This document shows, piece after piece, positions 54,469-64,000 of a stretch of 64,000 bases of DNA. This DNA comes from Eucalyptus grandis. Lineage: Eukaryota > Streptophyta > Magnoliopsida > Myrtales > Myrtaceae. The position numbers and the translations under genes were made by a program. The notes beneath the pieces were generated by a model that saw nothing but the letters and a program-made list of their open reading frames with translations, made no database searches and had not been told where the DNA came from. The DNA lies in contig NC_052618.1 in NCBI RefSeq assembly GCF_016545825.1, positions 3,339,398 to 3,403,397 of the forward strand, written 5' to 3'. Numbering within the stretch: position 1 is the first letter of the stretch; the number at the start of each line of letters is the position of its first letter.

Positions 54469-56268
54469 AATGTACTATTGTCATGCTATGTTGGATTGAA
54501 CTTGAAGAGTACTAGATTGAGTTAGACATCTAGATATTGCCACATGAATGTAAAAACATGAAGATAGGAGTGAATCTACTGAAATCAATATACTGTTTTG
54601 TAGAGAACAGCTCATCCTTTGGTGACTCCATGAATTTTTTGTACTTATCTAGCCGCAATTAGACTTGAAACCCTTAATGAAAGTGGTAGGATACATCCTT
54701 AGAATTAACATACCAAAATTGAGAATAAGTGGACAAGGTTTGGTCGATGAAACGATTTTCTTTGTAAATGTTAAATCTAGAAGCTATTACAGAGTGTTAG
54801 TAAGGAATATCAAAATTACTGCTCTTTATATACAATGAATCAGGCCTAGTGTTCTTCATGAAACATTTTCCTTTAGGTATTGTTTATAACATATCCCAAT
54901 TTCATAATTTTCTGAGTTAATTTACGGGTTATTCTGAAATTTTCATTAAAACTGCACATTCTGGTTTTTAAGCCGTTTTACTTCGACTTTGCTCAACTGA
55001 TTTCAAAAGTAAATGCATCTTGAGTGGTTATGTGACACGATGATACTAGCATTGGCATATCATGCAATATTGAGATGTGATGAGACTCAAGAGACATTTT
55101 GTCATTGCTTTGAAAAGTGTTTTTTTTTTAAATTAAGATATAAATTGTTGCCGTTCGACCCTCGGGTCAACGATGCCCCGAGAGTCGGGATGCCCAAAGG
55201 TTTGAATGAGTCGATGCCCTTTTGATGCCTGGTTGTATCATGAATACATGCCCAGAGGTTTTCCCTGGGAGCTTCAGGATGCCCGGTGGTATGCTTGTCA
55301 GTACGTAATTCCGAATGGCAAGGGTAACCATGTCTATGATCCCTAGTGATTCCTCGTGATGCCAGGTGGGGTGCAAGATGCCCAAAGGTTCGAATGAGTG
55401 GATACCCTTTTGATGCCCGGTTGTATTTTGAATACATGCCCGGAGGCTTCCGCGATGCTAGGGATGGGTGCGGAGTCCCCGAAGGATGCAAACATTGGTC
55501 CTTTGGGGGATAAAACCATTTGAATGATTATATTAAGTGTGAGTGTGGTCTGGTTATGGGACTAAATTGTATGGCGTGGAATGGGACGTGTCATTATAAT
55601 TTGGGCCTATGATTGGGACTTGTGTGACTAGACACAATGCATGTTATTGGTTGGAAATGCACTGGTCATTGCATTGAAGAGTTATATGGTTTGGATGCAT
55701 ACTCATTCATGGATTGCCTATTTTGTCTACCATACTTGAATCTGGATATTAATAGTAATACTTGATATAGTTTGATGAATCTTTTACTGCTAAGTGGTTG
55801 TACTCACCCCTTTTGGAGACTAACATTTCAGACTATACAAGATACCTCTGCCACCACCACCACCAGCAGATGGACCGAGTGGTTGGATATGGCCGTGAGG
55901 AGGAGGATACCAATGGAAGGAACTTTTGGACGTCGACACTGATCGATGGACTTTAAGTATATGACTGTTGGAAGAGATGTCGGTCATCTTTTTAAATATA
56001 GCCAAGTATAGAAAACCTCGGCATTTTGATGTAGCAATGAATGATGACCATCTAGTTATGTAAATAAAAGTGTTCGGCTTTAACTTATATAAAATGTTTA
56101 CTTGGTGTGCCACGTTTTTTGAATATAGGGAAGGGAGTTGTTGGATATGCTTCCGCCATATAAATTGCGTAGGGACCGACCTGGATTGATGGACCTTCAG
56201 GTCACAAAGGAGAAAGGTAACGAACTATGGTGACCCTAACGGATCGGGGGCCGTCGAGAGGTGCCACA
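54469..56268 (+). mobile_element. 5' LTR (left-truncated) of a Ty3/gypsy element
   Basis: It matches the 3' LTR starting at about 61318 (TTAAATGTA, GAACTTGA(A/T)GAGTACTAG), so the first 1.26 kb or so of the LTR is missing. It holds the paired CCTTAATGAAAGTGGTAGGA module, GATGCCC-type repeats (55170-55490) and the GCTAAGTGGTTGTACTCACC box (55790-55809), and ends GAGAGGTGCCACA at 56268. The left side abuts the satellite directly, with no target duplication. Confidence 0.8.
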
Positions 56269-56273
56269 TCCAT

Positions 56274-56286
56274 TTGTATCAGAGCT
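56274..56286 (+). promoter_or_regulatory. Primer binding site (initiator-Met tRNA type)
   Basis: TTGTATCAGAGC starts 6-7 bp after the 5' LTR and continues TATGG. It is one mismatch from the common plant retrotransposon site TGGTATCAGAGC, complementary to the 3' end of initiator methionine tRNA. Confidence 0.75.
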
Positions 56287-56659
56287 ATGGTCTATTTGGA
56301 GTGATAAGTTGCCTCAGATGGAAATGAGGATAGGATGATGCACACCATAGGATACTAACTAGAGTGGTTGACTAACTTTGAACAACGGGTGATAGATATT
56401 CACTCGTAGATCCCTGGTAACTAGTGTGATGTTGATTTTTTGTGTCAGTAGCATTCTATATTACTTATGTGACTTTAGTAATAACCTTAATAATGATCTG
56501 ACTAGTGACACCGAGTTGCAAATTATTCTTGAGGCAAATGCTTGGAAATTGAATGGAAATCATGGTATGAATTGGGAGTTCTCATCCATCGAGAGCTGAA
56601 GCCTTTGCTGCAAAGGCTGAACCCCAGATGGAAGATATCTTACAGGCATTGGCCAATAT

Positions 56660-57550
56660 AGGAAATCTAATGGAAAGATAAGCACATCAACAACTCGGAG
56701 TGGAACGTCACCCTCAGGGACTGGTGGAACAATTTCTGAAGTTGAAACCACCTAAGTTTGGTGGAATGGGAAGTCCTGAGGAGGTGGAACATTGGATTGA
56801 TGAGATAGAACATATTTTCCGGTTGTTAGACTGTAGTGATGCTGAGAAAATAGTTTTGGCAGAGTACCAATTGGAGGGAAATGCAAAGTTTTGGTGGAGA
56901 GCTTCAAGAGACACAATCTTTCCACCAAGTACTGAGATAAACTGGGATGAATTTGTTAGGGCTTTCAATAGGAAGCTTTTCTCTGATTGTGCCAAGGATA
57001 AGATGATCACTGAATTTGTTCAGTTAGAACAAAGGGAGCTAACAGTGGACCAGTAGGAGGCAAAATTTTCTAAATTGTCTAGGTATGCTCCTAGGTTGGT
57101 TGAGGATTGAGAGGAAAAGGGTAAGAGATTCCTAAAAGGATTAAGGACTGATATTAGAAAACAACTAGTGCCTCTGAATATAAGGGAATAGAATGAGATT
57201 TATGAGAGGGCATAGTTGGTGGAGCAAGAGTTAGTGAGAGAGCAATCGGAATCTAAAAGGCAAATGACCTTTAATGATGTTCGAAGGGGTAAGAGACCTT
57301 ATCCTGATCAAGGACATCCCTAGGAATCTAAGAAGAGGAATAATTTTGGGAATTCTGGAAAAGTTAGGAGTGGCTCGATTATAGGGAGAGTACCCTATCA
57401 GAGTAATATTTTGCAGAGATGTGGTGGACAACATGGACGAGGACCTTATAATGATCGACTGAAATGTTTTGGCTGTGGGCAGAGAGGTCACTTTAAGAAA
57501 GATTGTCCACAAGAGAGGTCGCAGCCAAATTTCAACTTGATGCGATAGGT
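56660..57550 (+). pseudogene. Gypsy gag with zinc knuckle
   Basis: The capsid part reads FLKLKPPKFGGMGSPEEVEH, WIDEIEHIFRLL and FWWRASRDT (56730-56920), then EFVQLEQRELTVDQ before an in-frame TAG at 57054. The same frame continues to a CCHC nucleic-acid-binding knuckle, KCFGCGQRGHFKKDCP (57462-57510). Several in-frame stops interrupt it (57054-57056, about 57108, 57189, 57213 and 57321), but the frame itself is kept. Substitutions rather than indels did the damage here. Gag would form the virus-like particle of the element. Confidence 0.88.
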
Positions 57551-57639
57551 GCAACAACGTACTGCTAGACCAAATCTACCAAGGAATCCATAAAGGTCCC
57601 CAACACAAGGACGGGTGTACACAGTCACCCAAGAGGAAG

Positions 57640-57960
57640 TAGAAGCTTCCGAAAATGTTATCTTAGGTACAATTTCTATAGATGATAAGAAGTTATATGC
57701 GTTATTTGACATGAGTGGCACGCATTCATTTGTGTCTGAGAAATATAGATGATTGTGAGAAGTAGGAACCAAATCTTTAGATATGCCTCTTCGCATTTCC
57801 ACACCATTCAAGGATATGGTGTTGTCCATGTTAGTATGTAAGAAGCGTGAGATTACCCTAGGGGAATGGGATATGGAAATGGACTTGGTAGTGATAGTTA
57901 TGTATGACTTTGACGTCATCGTAGGAATTAACTAACTTCGTAAACAATGGACTAATATGA
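57640..57960 (+). pseudogene. Gypsy aspartic protease
   Basis: GTISIDDKKLYALFDMSGTH followed by SFVSEKY corresponds to the family active-site region (FDSGATHSF in active copies). Here the Asp-Ser-Gly triad is altered, so the enzyme would be inactive. Further on are MPLRISTP, REITLGEWDMEMDLVVI and FDVIVGIN, then a stop codon at the position of the usual Trp before L-x-K. Confidence 0.82.
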
Positions 57961-58304
57961 ATGATCTCCCAAGATAATCCTTGCCTATGCGCCAAGGATA
58001 AAACCGTGAGGCTTAGTATGGGATAAGCCAAGTGGATAATATCTCTGTAAATTAGTCCCTATTGAAACAAGACCCTCCAGTGGATGTGTAGTTTGGGTTC
58101 AAACCAGGCAAAAATTGGTGTACCTGTAACGACCCGATCTATTGAGGGTGGGGAGTGGACGCCGAGGTCAGAGGACCTAAACAAGGAGTGGCTCCTGGCA
58201 GGCTTCTAGGATGGCAAAAGGGGGCAGGAATGAACCGAACTATGAACTGAACTAGGAAGGCAGTGTTTCTAGGATAATTCTATCAGAGTGGCGTACCGGC
58301 AGCA

Positions 58305-58690
58305 TGGTTAAGCTTGTAGAACTCTTGTTTGTGAAAAAGAAGGATGGGTCGATGCATTTGTGCATTGACTACAGGTAATTGAATTAGATGACCTATTTGA
58401 CCAACTGAAAGGAAGTTTGGTCTTTTTTAAAATTGACTTGAGATTAGGATATTAGTTAAGGATTAAGAAAGAAGACATTCCTAAGACTGCATTTAGGACT
58501 CGCTATGGACACTATGAGTTCCTAGTTATGCTATTTGGATTGACGAATGCCTTAGCTGCATTCATGGATTTACTAAATAGGATATTTAAGCCTTATTTGG
58601 ATCAATTTGTGATTGTCTTCATTTGATGATATCCGGATATATTCTAAAGGACTCGAAGAACATGCGCAACATCTAAACATAGTGCTGCAA
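58305..58690 (+). pseudogene. Gypsy reverse transcriptase, partial
   Basis: Pieces of RT are spread over frames: LFVKKKDGSMHLCIDYR (58327-58377), FFKIDLRLGY (about 58430), [17 protein letters not shown] (58484-58530) followed by [19 protein letters not shown], then DQFVIVF and a catalytic-region DDIRIYSKG after a small frameshift near 58623. The N-terminal RT segment is missing. The stretch 57965-58300 shows no RT, so a deletion or replacement has occurred there. Confidence 0.8.
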
Positions 58691-58699
58691 ACAAAGTTT

Positions 58700-59400
58700 A
58701 AGAAGTGAAGTATGGAGAGTGAGTTATGAATTTGAGGATTAAGTTATGATCATTTAAGCTAAGTAGTGACTTCCTATTAGAGTGGTCATATGTATAGACT
58801 GATACATTACATTGGAAGTCTTGATACATTACATGGAAGCATTCAATATGTATAGACTGATCTTGGAAGCCATGAGTTTGAGTGGTCATATGAGACATGA
58901 AGTTATTTGTGGTTTATATGTCGGAATAATAGGTTTAATTGATGGAGGTCAACTTCTAAATTTTGGTGATGATCTCAGTTTGAAAAGGGTTATGTGGAAT
59001 TAGTGGATATGATCAATTGTGATTATAGTCTTTCCAAGGTGAAATGGTGAAAGTTCAAGTTGTGGATTTGATGAGTGATTAGCCCAAGTGATGATCCTTT
59101 AGGGCAAGACATGAGCTATACTCAATGGAAACTAGACGAGTTCTTATCTTGGTGGATTATCGATCTTTAAATTGAATAAGTCTTGGTGGACTATCGATAT
59201 TTGAACCGAATGAATGGTGCTATATTTTAGGCTTGAATTCATGTTGCAGCGAAGGCGTAGTGAATGTCTCTATTGGACTATACCAGACGAGTTATTGGTG
59301 GTGTTGATTTTGATGGTTCTAGGCTTGAATTGATGATGACAAAGGTATAGGAATAATTTGGCTAAATGGTGTGTTCGATTGAAGCCGTTAGATATACTAG
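58700..59400. other. Degenerate interior of the gypsy element
   Basis: RNase H and the integrase zinc finger are expected here, but I could not recognise them. The sequence has short internal repeats (TATAGACTGATACATTACAT-like, 58790-58860). The two small open frames have no identifiable family. Confidence 0.4.
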
Positions 59401-60011
59401 AGTGGAAATGGGAACATGTGACAATGGATTTTGTACAAGAGTTACCAAGGATGTCAAGTGGCCACGACTCTATCTAGGTGATAGTAGATCACTTGACTAA
59501 GTCTGTCCATTTCCTAGTAGTTCGCGTAGACTATCTGATGAGTAAATTTGCTGATATATGTGTAAGCCAAGTGGTACACTTACATGGTGTTCCTGTAACT
59601 ATCACATCCGATCAAGACTCAAGATTTACTTCAAACCTTTGGCGAAGTCTTCAAACCACCTTAGGGACTAAAGCTCTAGTTTAGTACTGCTTTTCACCCA
59701 CAAATGGACGGATAAACAGAAAGAGTGATCCAGACACTAGAGAATGTGTTAAGAGCTTGCATCCTTGTCTTTAGAGGAAGTATTGGCCTAACCTTGAACA
59801 CATACTCGATCATGAAGCCACTAAAGTGGATGAGAAAGTGAGGTACATAGACAAGCTAGTACAAGTACTGGATCGAAAAGAACAAGTTCTTAGGATGAAG
59901 AAAATTCCTCTAGTTAAGGTATTATGGCGACATCATGATTTGGAAGAGGCCACGTGGGAAAGTGAGAAGGAAATCAGGGAAAGATACCATCATTTGTTTG
60001 ACAAGAGATGA
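59400..60011 (+). pseudogene. Gypsy integrase core end and chromodomain-like tail
   Basis: Integrase core: MIVDHLTKSVHFLVVRVDYL (59478 on), FADICVSQVVHLHGVPVTIT and SDQDSRFTSNLWRSLQTTLG, containing the second catalytic Asp of D-D-E. A later frame reads VLDRKEQVLRMKKIPLVKV followed by LWRHHDLEEATWESEKEIR (to 60011), the C-terminal chromodomain-like module of Tekay/Del-type chromoviruses that targets insertion to marked chromatin. The middle (59690-59825) is shortened. Confidence 0.87.
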
Positions 60012-60040
60012 GTGATGTCAAATTTCGAGTACGAAATTCT

Positions 60041-60056
60041 CTAAGGAGGGGAGAAT
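60041..60056 (+). promoter_or_regulatory. Polypurine tract of the gypsy element
   Basis: AAGGAGGGGAGAA lies immediately before the 3' LTR start TGTGGCATCTG at 60057 and would prime plus-strand DNA synthesis. Confidence 0.8.
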
Positions 60057-62400
60057 TGTGGCATCTGACAGTTTCGACAACCCTTGAATGCGCGGCAGTT
60101 CATAATTAAGTGACAAAAGTATCGTCAGATTATGCCGTTGCTGCTATATATGAACATTGGCTCATATTATTGTTGGACCAATGCATTTCGTTTAGCGATG
60201 GCCTAATTGCCAAGTAAGCCATAGTCTTGTCGGAAAACTTTCATAGGTTTAAGTGAGACCAACCTCGTTCGTATACTTTTGTCGACATCAGAAAAATAAC
60301 GACACGTCGCAAATTGACGAATTTGATAACGGCTTTCGTCATCGACACCGACGTTCGACCTTGTCGTACCATCATCATCATCGGCACTACTTTGGACCCC
60401 GCCGGTGTACGTACATAATTCTTTCGGTAATATCATACAATTATATCACCAAAGTGTATATGGAAGGAGAGAGGAATTTGAATTTGTATTGATTGAATTT
60501 TGTGAATTGAGGGAACGGAATTCAGCCACGTGCGAGAACACGCATACCCGTGCGGAGAGGAGTAGTCGTTCACGCCCAAATGCCGCCCAAGTTCTCCATA
60601 TTGGTCGACACTTGAGTCAACTAAGGAAGGAAAATAGTTGAACCCATGAAGACACGTGTTTTCCTTCTCAGTGGCCAGCGAAGAAGGAACTTTGGACAGC
60701 TGCGTCGACCGTGTCTTCAAGCGGCAAAGAGGGTCATCAAGAACAGCCCACGAAGGAGTCACGTCCGCTGGTCAATAAATGGAAAATAATTGACCAAGAG
60801 GCTCTCACCAAAGGACACGTCACGGCATGCAGAGGGTGAAGTGGCCGTAGAAGCTTCTTGGGGATGGCCACGTCTTCAACAGCTGCCCCTTGCGTGTGCA
60901 GCCACCGACCAACCTGCATGCAATCAATTAACTCAATTAACTTAATCAACATCTAGGGTGGGCAAAGTGCTCGTGTGTTAGAGCAAGTAGAGAGAGAATG
61001 AGCAGCAGCGAGTGAGAGAGAGAGATCGGGCAAGTGATCCGCGAGAGAGGGTAGCGAAGGAAGAGGGAAAGGAGACTACCCTCTGCCGTGCAGGTGCGCT
61101 GCCGCCGTTGAGCTGCATTTGAAGACCCACGAGCTCTCCGTTCAGTTTGTCGATTGAGCTTAGAAGTGAGGCAAGTAGAAGTTCATTAATCTATGTTGTG
61201 CATGCTGTGATTAGCTGGCAAAGTGCTGGTAGATGTGAGAAAATGCTGAAATGGAATCTACATGTTGGATTTTTAGATGATTGAGATGAAGATAGAGTGC
61301 TGTTCTGTGGAGGGTTAAATGTATTGTTGTCGTGCTATGTTGCATTGAACTTGATGAGTACTAGATTGAGTTACACATCTAGATATAGCCACATGAATGT
61401 GAAAACATGAAGATAGGAGTGAATCTATTGAAATCAGTATACTGTTTTGTAGAGAACAGCTTGACCTTTGGTGACTCCATGAATGTTCTGTACTTATCTA
61501 GCCGGAATTAGACTTTTGAACCCTTAATGAAAGTGGTAGGATACATCCTTAGGATTAGCATATCAAAATTTCAGAATAAATGGACAAGGTTTGGTCGATG
61601 AAACGATTTTCTTTGTAAATGTTAAATCTGGAAGCTATTGCAGAGTGTTAATAAGGAATATCGAAATTACTGCTCTTGATATACAATTAATCTGACTTAG
61701 TGTTCTTCATGAAACATTTTACTTTAGATATTTTTTATACATATCCAAATTTCAGAATTTTCTGAGTTCATTTAGGGGTTATTCCAAAATTTTCATTAAA
61801 ACTGCACATTCTGGTTTTTAAGCCGTTTCACTCCGACTTTGCTCAACTGATTTCAAAAGTAAATGCATCTTGAGTGGTTATGTAACATGATGATATTAGC
61901 ATTGGCATATCATGCAATATTGAGATGTGATGAGACTCAAGAGACATTTTGTCATTGCATTGAAAAGTGTTTTTCTGAAATTAAGATGTAAATTGTTGCC
62001 GTTGGACCCTCGGGTCAATGATGCCCCAAGAGTCGGGATGCCCAAAGGTTTGAATGAGTTGATGCCCTTTTGATGCTTGGTTGTATTATGAATACTTACC
62101 CAAAGGTTTTCCCCTGGAGCTTCGGGATGCCCAGTGGTATGCTTGTCGATACGTAATTCCGGATGGTAGGGGTAACCATGTATATGATCCCCAGTGATTC
62201 CTCGTGATGCTAGGTGGGGTGCGAGATGCCCAAAGGTTCGAATGAGTCGATACCCTTTGGATGCCTAGTTGTATTTTGAATACATGCCCGGAGGCTTCCA
62301 CCATGCTAGGGGTGGGTGCGGAGTCCCCAAAGGATGCAAACATTGGTCCTCCGGGGGATAAAACCATTTGAATGATTAAATCTAATGATTATATTAAGTG
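60057..62400 (+). mobile_element. 3' LTR of the gypsy element, interrupted
   Basis: It starts TGTGGCATCTGACAGTTTCG, like solo LTR B, and keeps the GA-rich/GC-rich leader region (about 60980-61160) that the truncated 5' LTR lacks. From 61318 it parallels the 5' LTR. It stops at ATATTAAGTG (62400), where the 5' LTR continues (55553 on), because a family A LTR has inserted in reverse. The remainder of this LTR should lie beyond the window. Confidence 0.85.
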
Positions 62401-64000
62401 TGTGTGACACCCCGAACCATTCGCAAGTTGTCACCAGCGCCAACGTTACACCTTATCACCTTTCTGCTTTGAAGAAGTGTCCTAATTTACAGACACATTT
62501 TTTTTTTAAACAAAACGGTCTTAGCGCGACTCATTAGCGGAAGCAAATTAAAACATCACTGTCTCTCCCCCTACCAACCATGATACAAATACACACCACT
62601 AATCACCATAATTTTATAAACAAGCCACGACACTTTATTTACATATATATTTTTAAGATGGGATTTCTTTTGGGTCGGTACATCAAAAAGGAAAAGCTAG
62701 GACTCAGCCACGTCCAACCTAAAACCTAAAAAAGAAACCTCGACCCTCTACATTTCATGTGCAACAATTCCCCATCATCAGTGTCGGCTAACTATCCCCA
62801 AAAAGAAACAGGCCCTACTCGTCGCGCACGGGTCTCACACCCAACCCGGTGCATCAGGCGGTGGCGGCGGCAACATCCCTCGCATCGCTCCATCTCGATG
62901 AACATGTACAGATATGAACTCCTGAATAACAGGGCCCTCACCAGGCCTACGTCGTACATCACTAGACAGCGAACTCGAATGAAAGTCAGTGCAGGAACAG
63001 AGGGACAGTCTATCTCAGCACACTCGACCTCTACATCGGATGGTAGACCGTAAAATACACCACGCGTGACGGCAGGAAGCGGCATACTGCTAATCTAAAA
63101 TGTGGGTCCCCAAAGGGGTGAGTACAACCACTCGGTAGATAGGGAAATCCAATAACAACTTAATGCATCATGCACATCATACATGCATTACAGGCATTAC
63201 TTACCTTGAAGCCATGCGCATACTATCATGCATTATCGTATCAATTTATAACATATTCATGTGTATCATTATCGTATCATACATGTCATCATCATCATGA
63301 CATCATCATCATGGCATCATTACATCATACATGTCATCATCATCATGACATCATCACATTACACATGTCATCATCATCATGGCATCATTACATCATACAT
63401 GTCGTCATCATCATGACATCATCACATTACACATGTCATCGTGCCATATCATATATCATCATCATTATCATCATCATGCATATCATCATGCATATCATAT
63501 CATGGGTGATCATCATTATTTCACATCACATATCATCATCATCATCATCATGCATATCATCATGCATATCATGTCATGGGTGATCATCATTATTTCACAT
63601 CACATATCATCATCATTATCATGCATATCATTATGCATATCATATCATGGGTGATCATCATTATTTCACATCACATATCATCATTATTTCACATCACATA
63701 TCATCATCATCATCATCATGCATGTCATCATGCATATCATGTCATGATTTAATTTCCACTTTTAGCTTTCAATTTGATCACCACATCACCCATTTCTCAA
63801 TTCATCAATTTCATCATCCCCTCGGGCAAAGACCTCCGAGGCTTCCGGCATTCAGCCTCCCACGCCGCCGGGCATCCGGCCCCCCACATTCCGGGCATCT
63901 TGCATCTCAACTAGCATCACGAGGCATTCCCTTCGGGCAGAAACCTCCGACAGGGCTTCCGGCATTTACACTCTAACTGGTCGGCCATCCCGCACCCCAA
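62401..64000 (-). mobile_element. Family A LTR in reverse orientation, partial
   Basis: It starts TGTGACACCCCGAACCA, the reverse complement of the end of solo LTR A (GGTTCGGGGTGTCACA). It follows that LTR backwards: GGGTCGGTACAT (about 62673), the shared open frame (63085-62792), the GAGTACAACCACT box (about 63119), the ATCATC repeats and the GGCATTC/CCGGGCATC repeats. It runs off the window, so whether it is a solo LTR or a full element is unknown. AAGTG at 62396-62400 is the predicted target duplication. Confidence 0.87.
63240..63765 (-). repeat. ATCATC microsatellite with higher-order period
   Basis: Two tandem patterns follow one another. The first (63270-63440) is built from TACATGTCATCATCATCATG and CATCATTACATCAT-type blocks. 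The second (63470-63750) repeats a unit of about 85 bp with GCATATCATCATGCATATCA, then ATGGGTGATCATCATTATTT. Long open frames over it are simple His/Ser/Ile-rich translations of the repeat. Confidence 0.88.

Noticed and set aside
63170..63976. His/Ser/Ile-rich proteins of 91-137 codons
   Set aside because: Direct translations of the ATCATC microsatellite of LTR A.

Overview
The window is repeat-rich nuclear DNA from a flowering plant, probably a dicot. The genome type follows from degenerate Ty1/copia and Ty3/gypsy retrotransposons with long LTRs, a hAT and a Harbinger-like DNA transposon, and intron-bearing or secreted plant gene remnants. The species cannot be fixed from sequence alone. I found no intact, clearly functional protein-coding gene. 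Almost everything recognisable is a pseudogene, a transposon or a tandem repeat, which fits pericentromeric or otherwise gene-poor chromatin.

Layout. 1-671: the 3' end of a copia element (RNase H tail, polypurine tract, 3' LTR), abutting a truncated minus-strand cohesin-cofactor gene (PDS5-like, four exons, 672-2687). 3060-13740: three copies of an AT-rich macro-repeat carrying a minisatellite of about 230-250 bp. The first copy is split by a 1.8 kb hAT element (6105-7914) with 8-bp target duplications, which carries a GC-rich glycosyltransferase (UGT89-like) fragment. The third copy is split by a 685 bp Harbinger-like element (11593-12277). 15581-16061: a small secreted prolamin-like (ECA1-type) gene with TATA box and poly(A) signal but a one-base frameshift. 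16560-20600: two relatives of the Harbinger-like element, then a 5'-truncated copia element with RT/RNase H and a clean 401 bp 3' LTR. 21425-22110: a gypsy RT/RNase H remnant.

The main feature is 22620-54468. It is a tandem array of about 45 head-to-tail units of about 570 bp. Roughly half of each unit derives from one internal piece of a plant polyol/monosaccharide transporter gene (the TM7-TM9 region with the GRR loop). The array shows sequence subtypes, higher-order periods (seven units, about 3.78 kb; three units, about 1.69 kb), shared deletions and recombinant units. It is therefore a gene-fragment-derived satellite that evolves by unequal exchange, not a cluster of transporter genes. 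Two solo LTRs have inserted in it, each with perfect 5-bp target duplications (37631-41296 and 48015-51093).

54469-64000: a decayed Ty3/gypsy element of the chromodomain-bearing (Tekay-like) kind, with 5'-truncated 5' LTR, primer site, gag, protease, RT, integrase, chromodomain-like tail, polypurine tract and 3' LTR. Its 3' LTR is interrupted at 62401 by a reverse-oriented LTR of the family of the first solo LTR.
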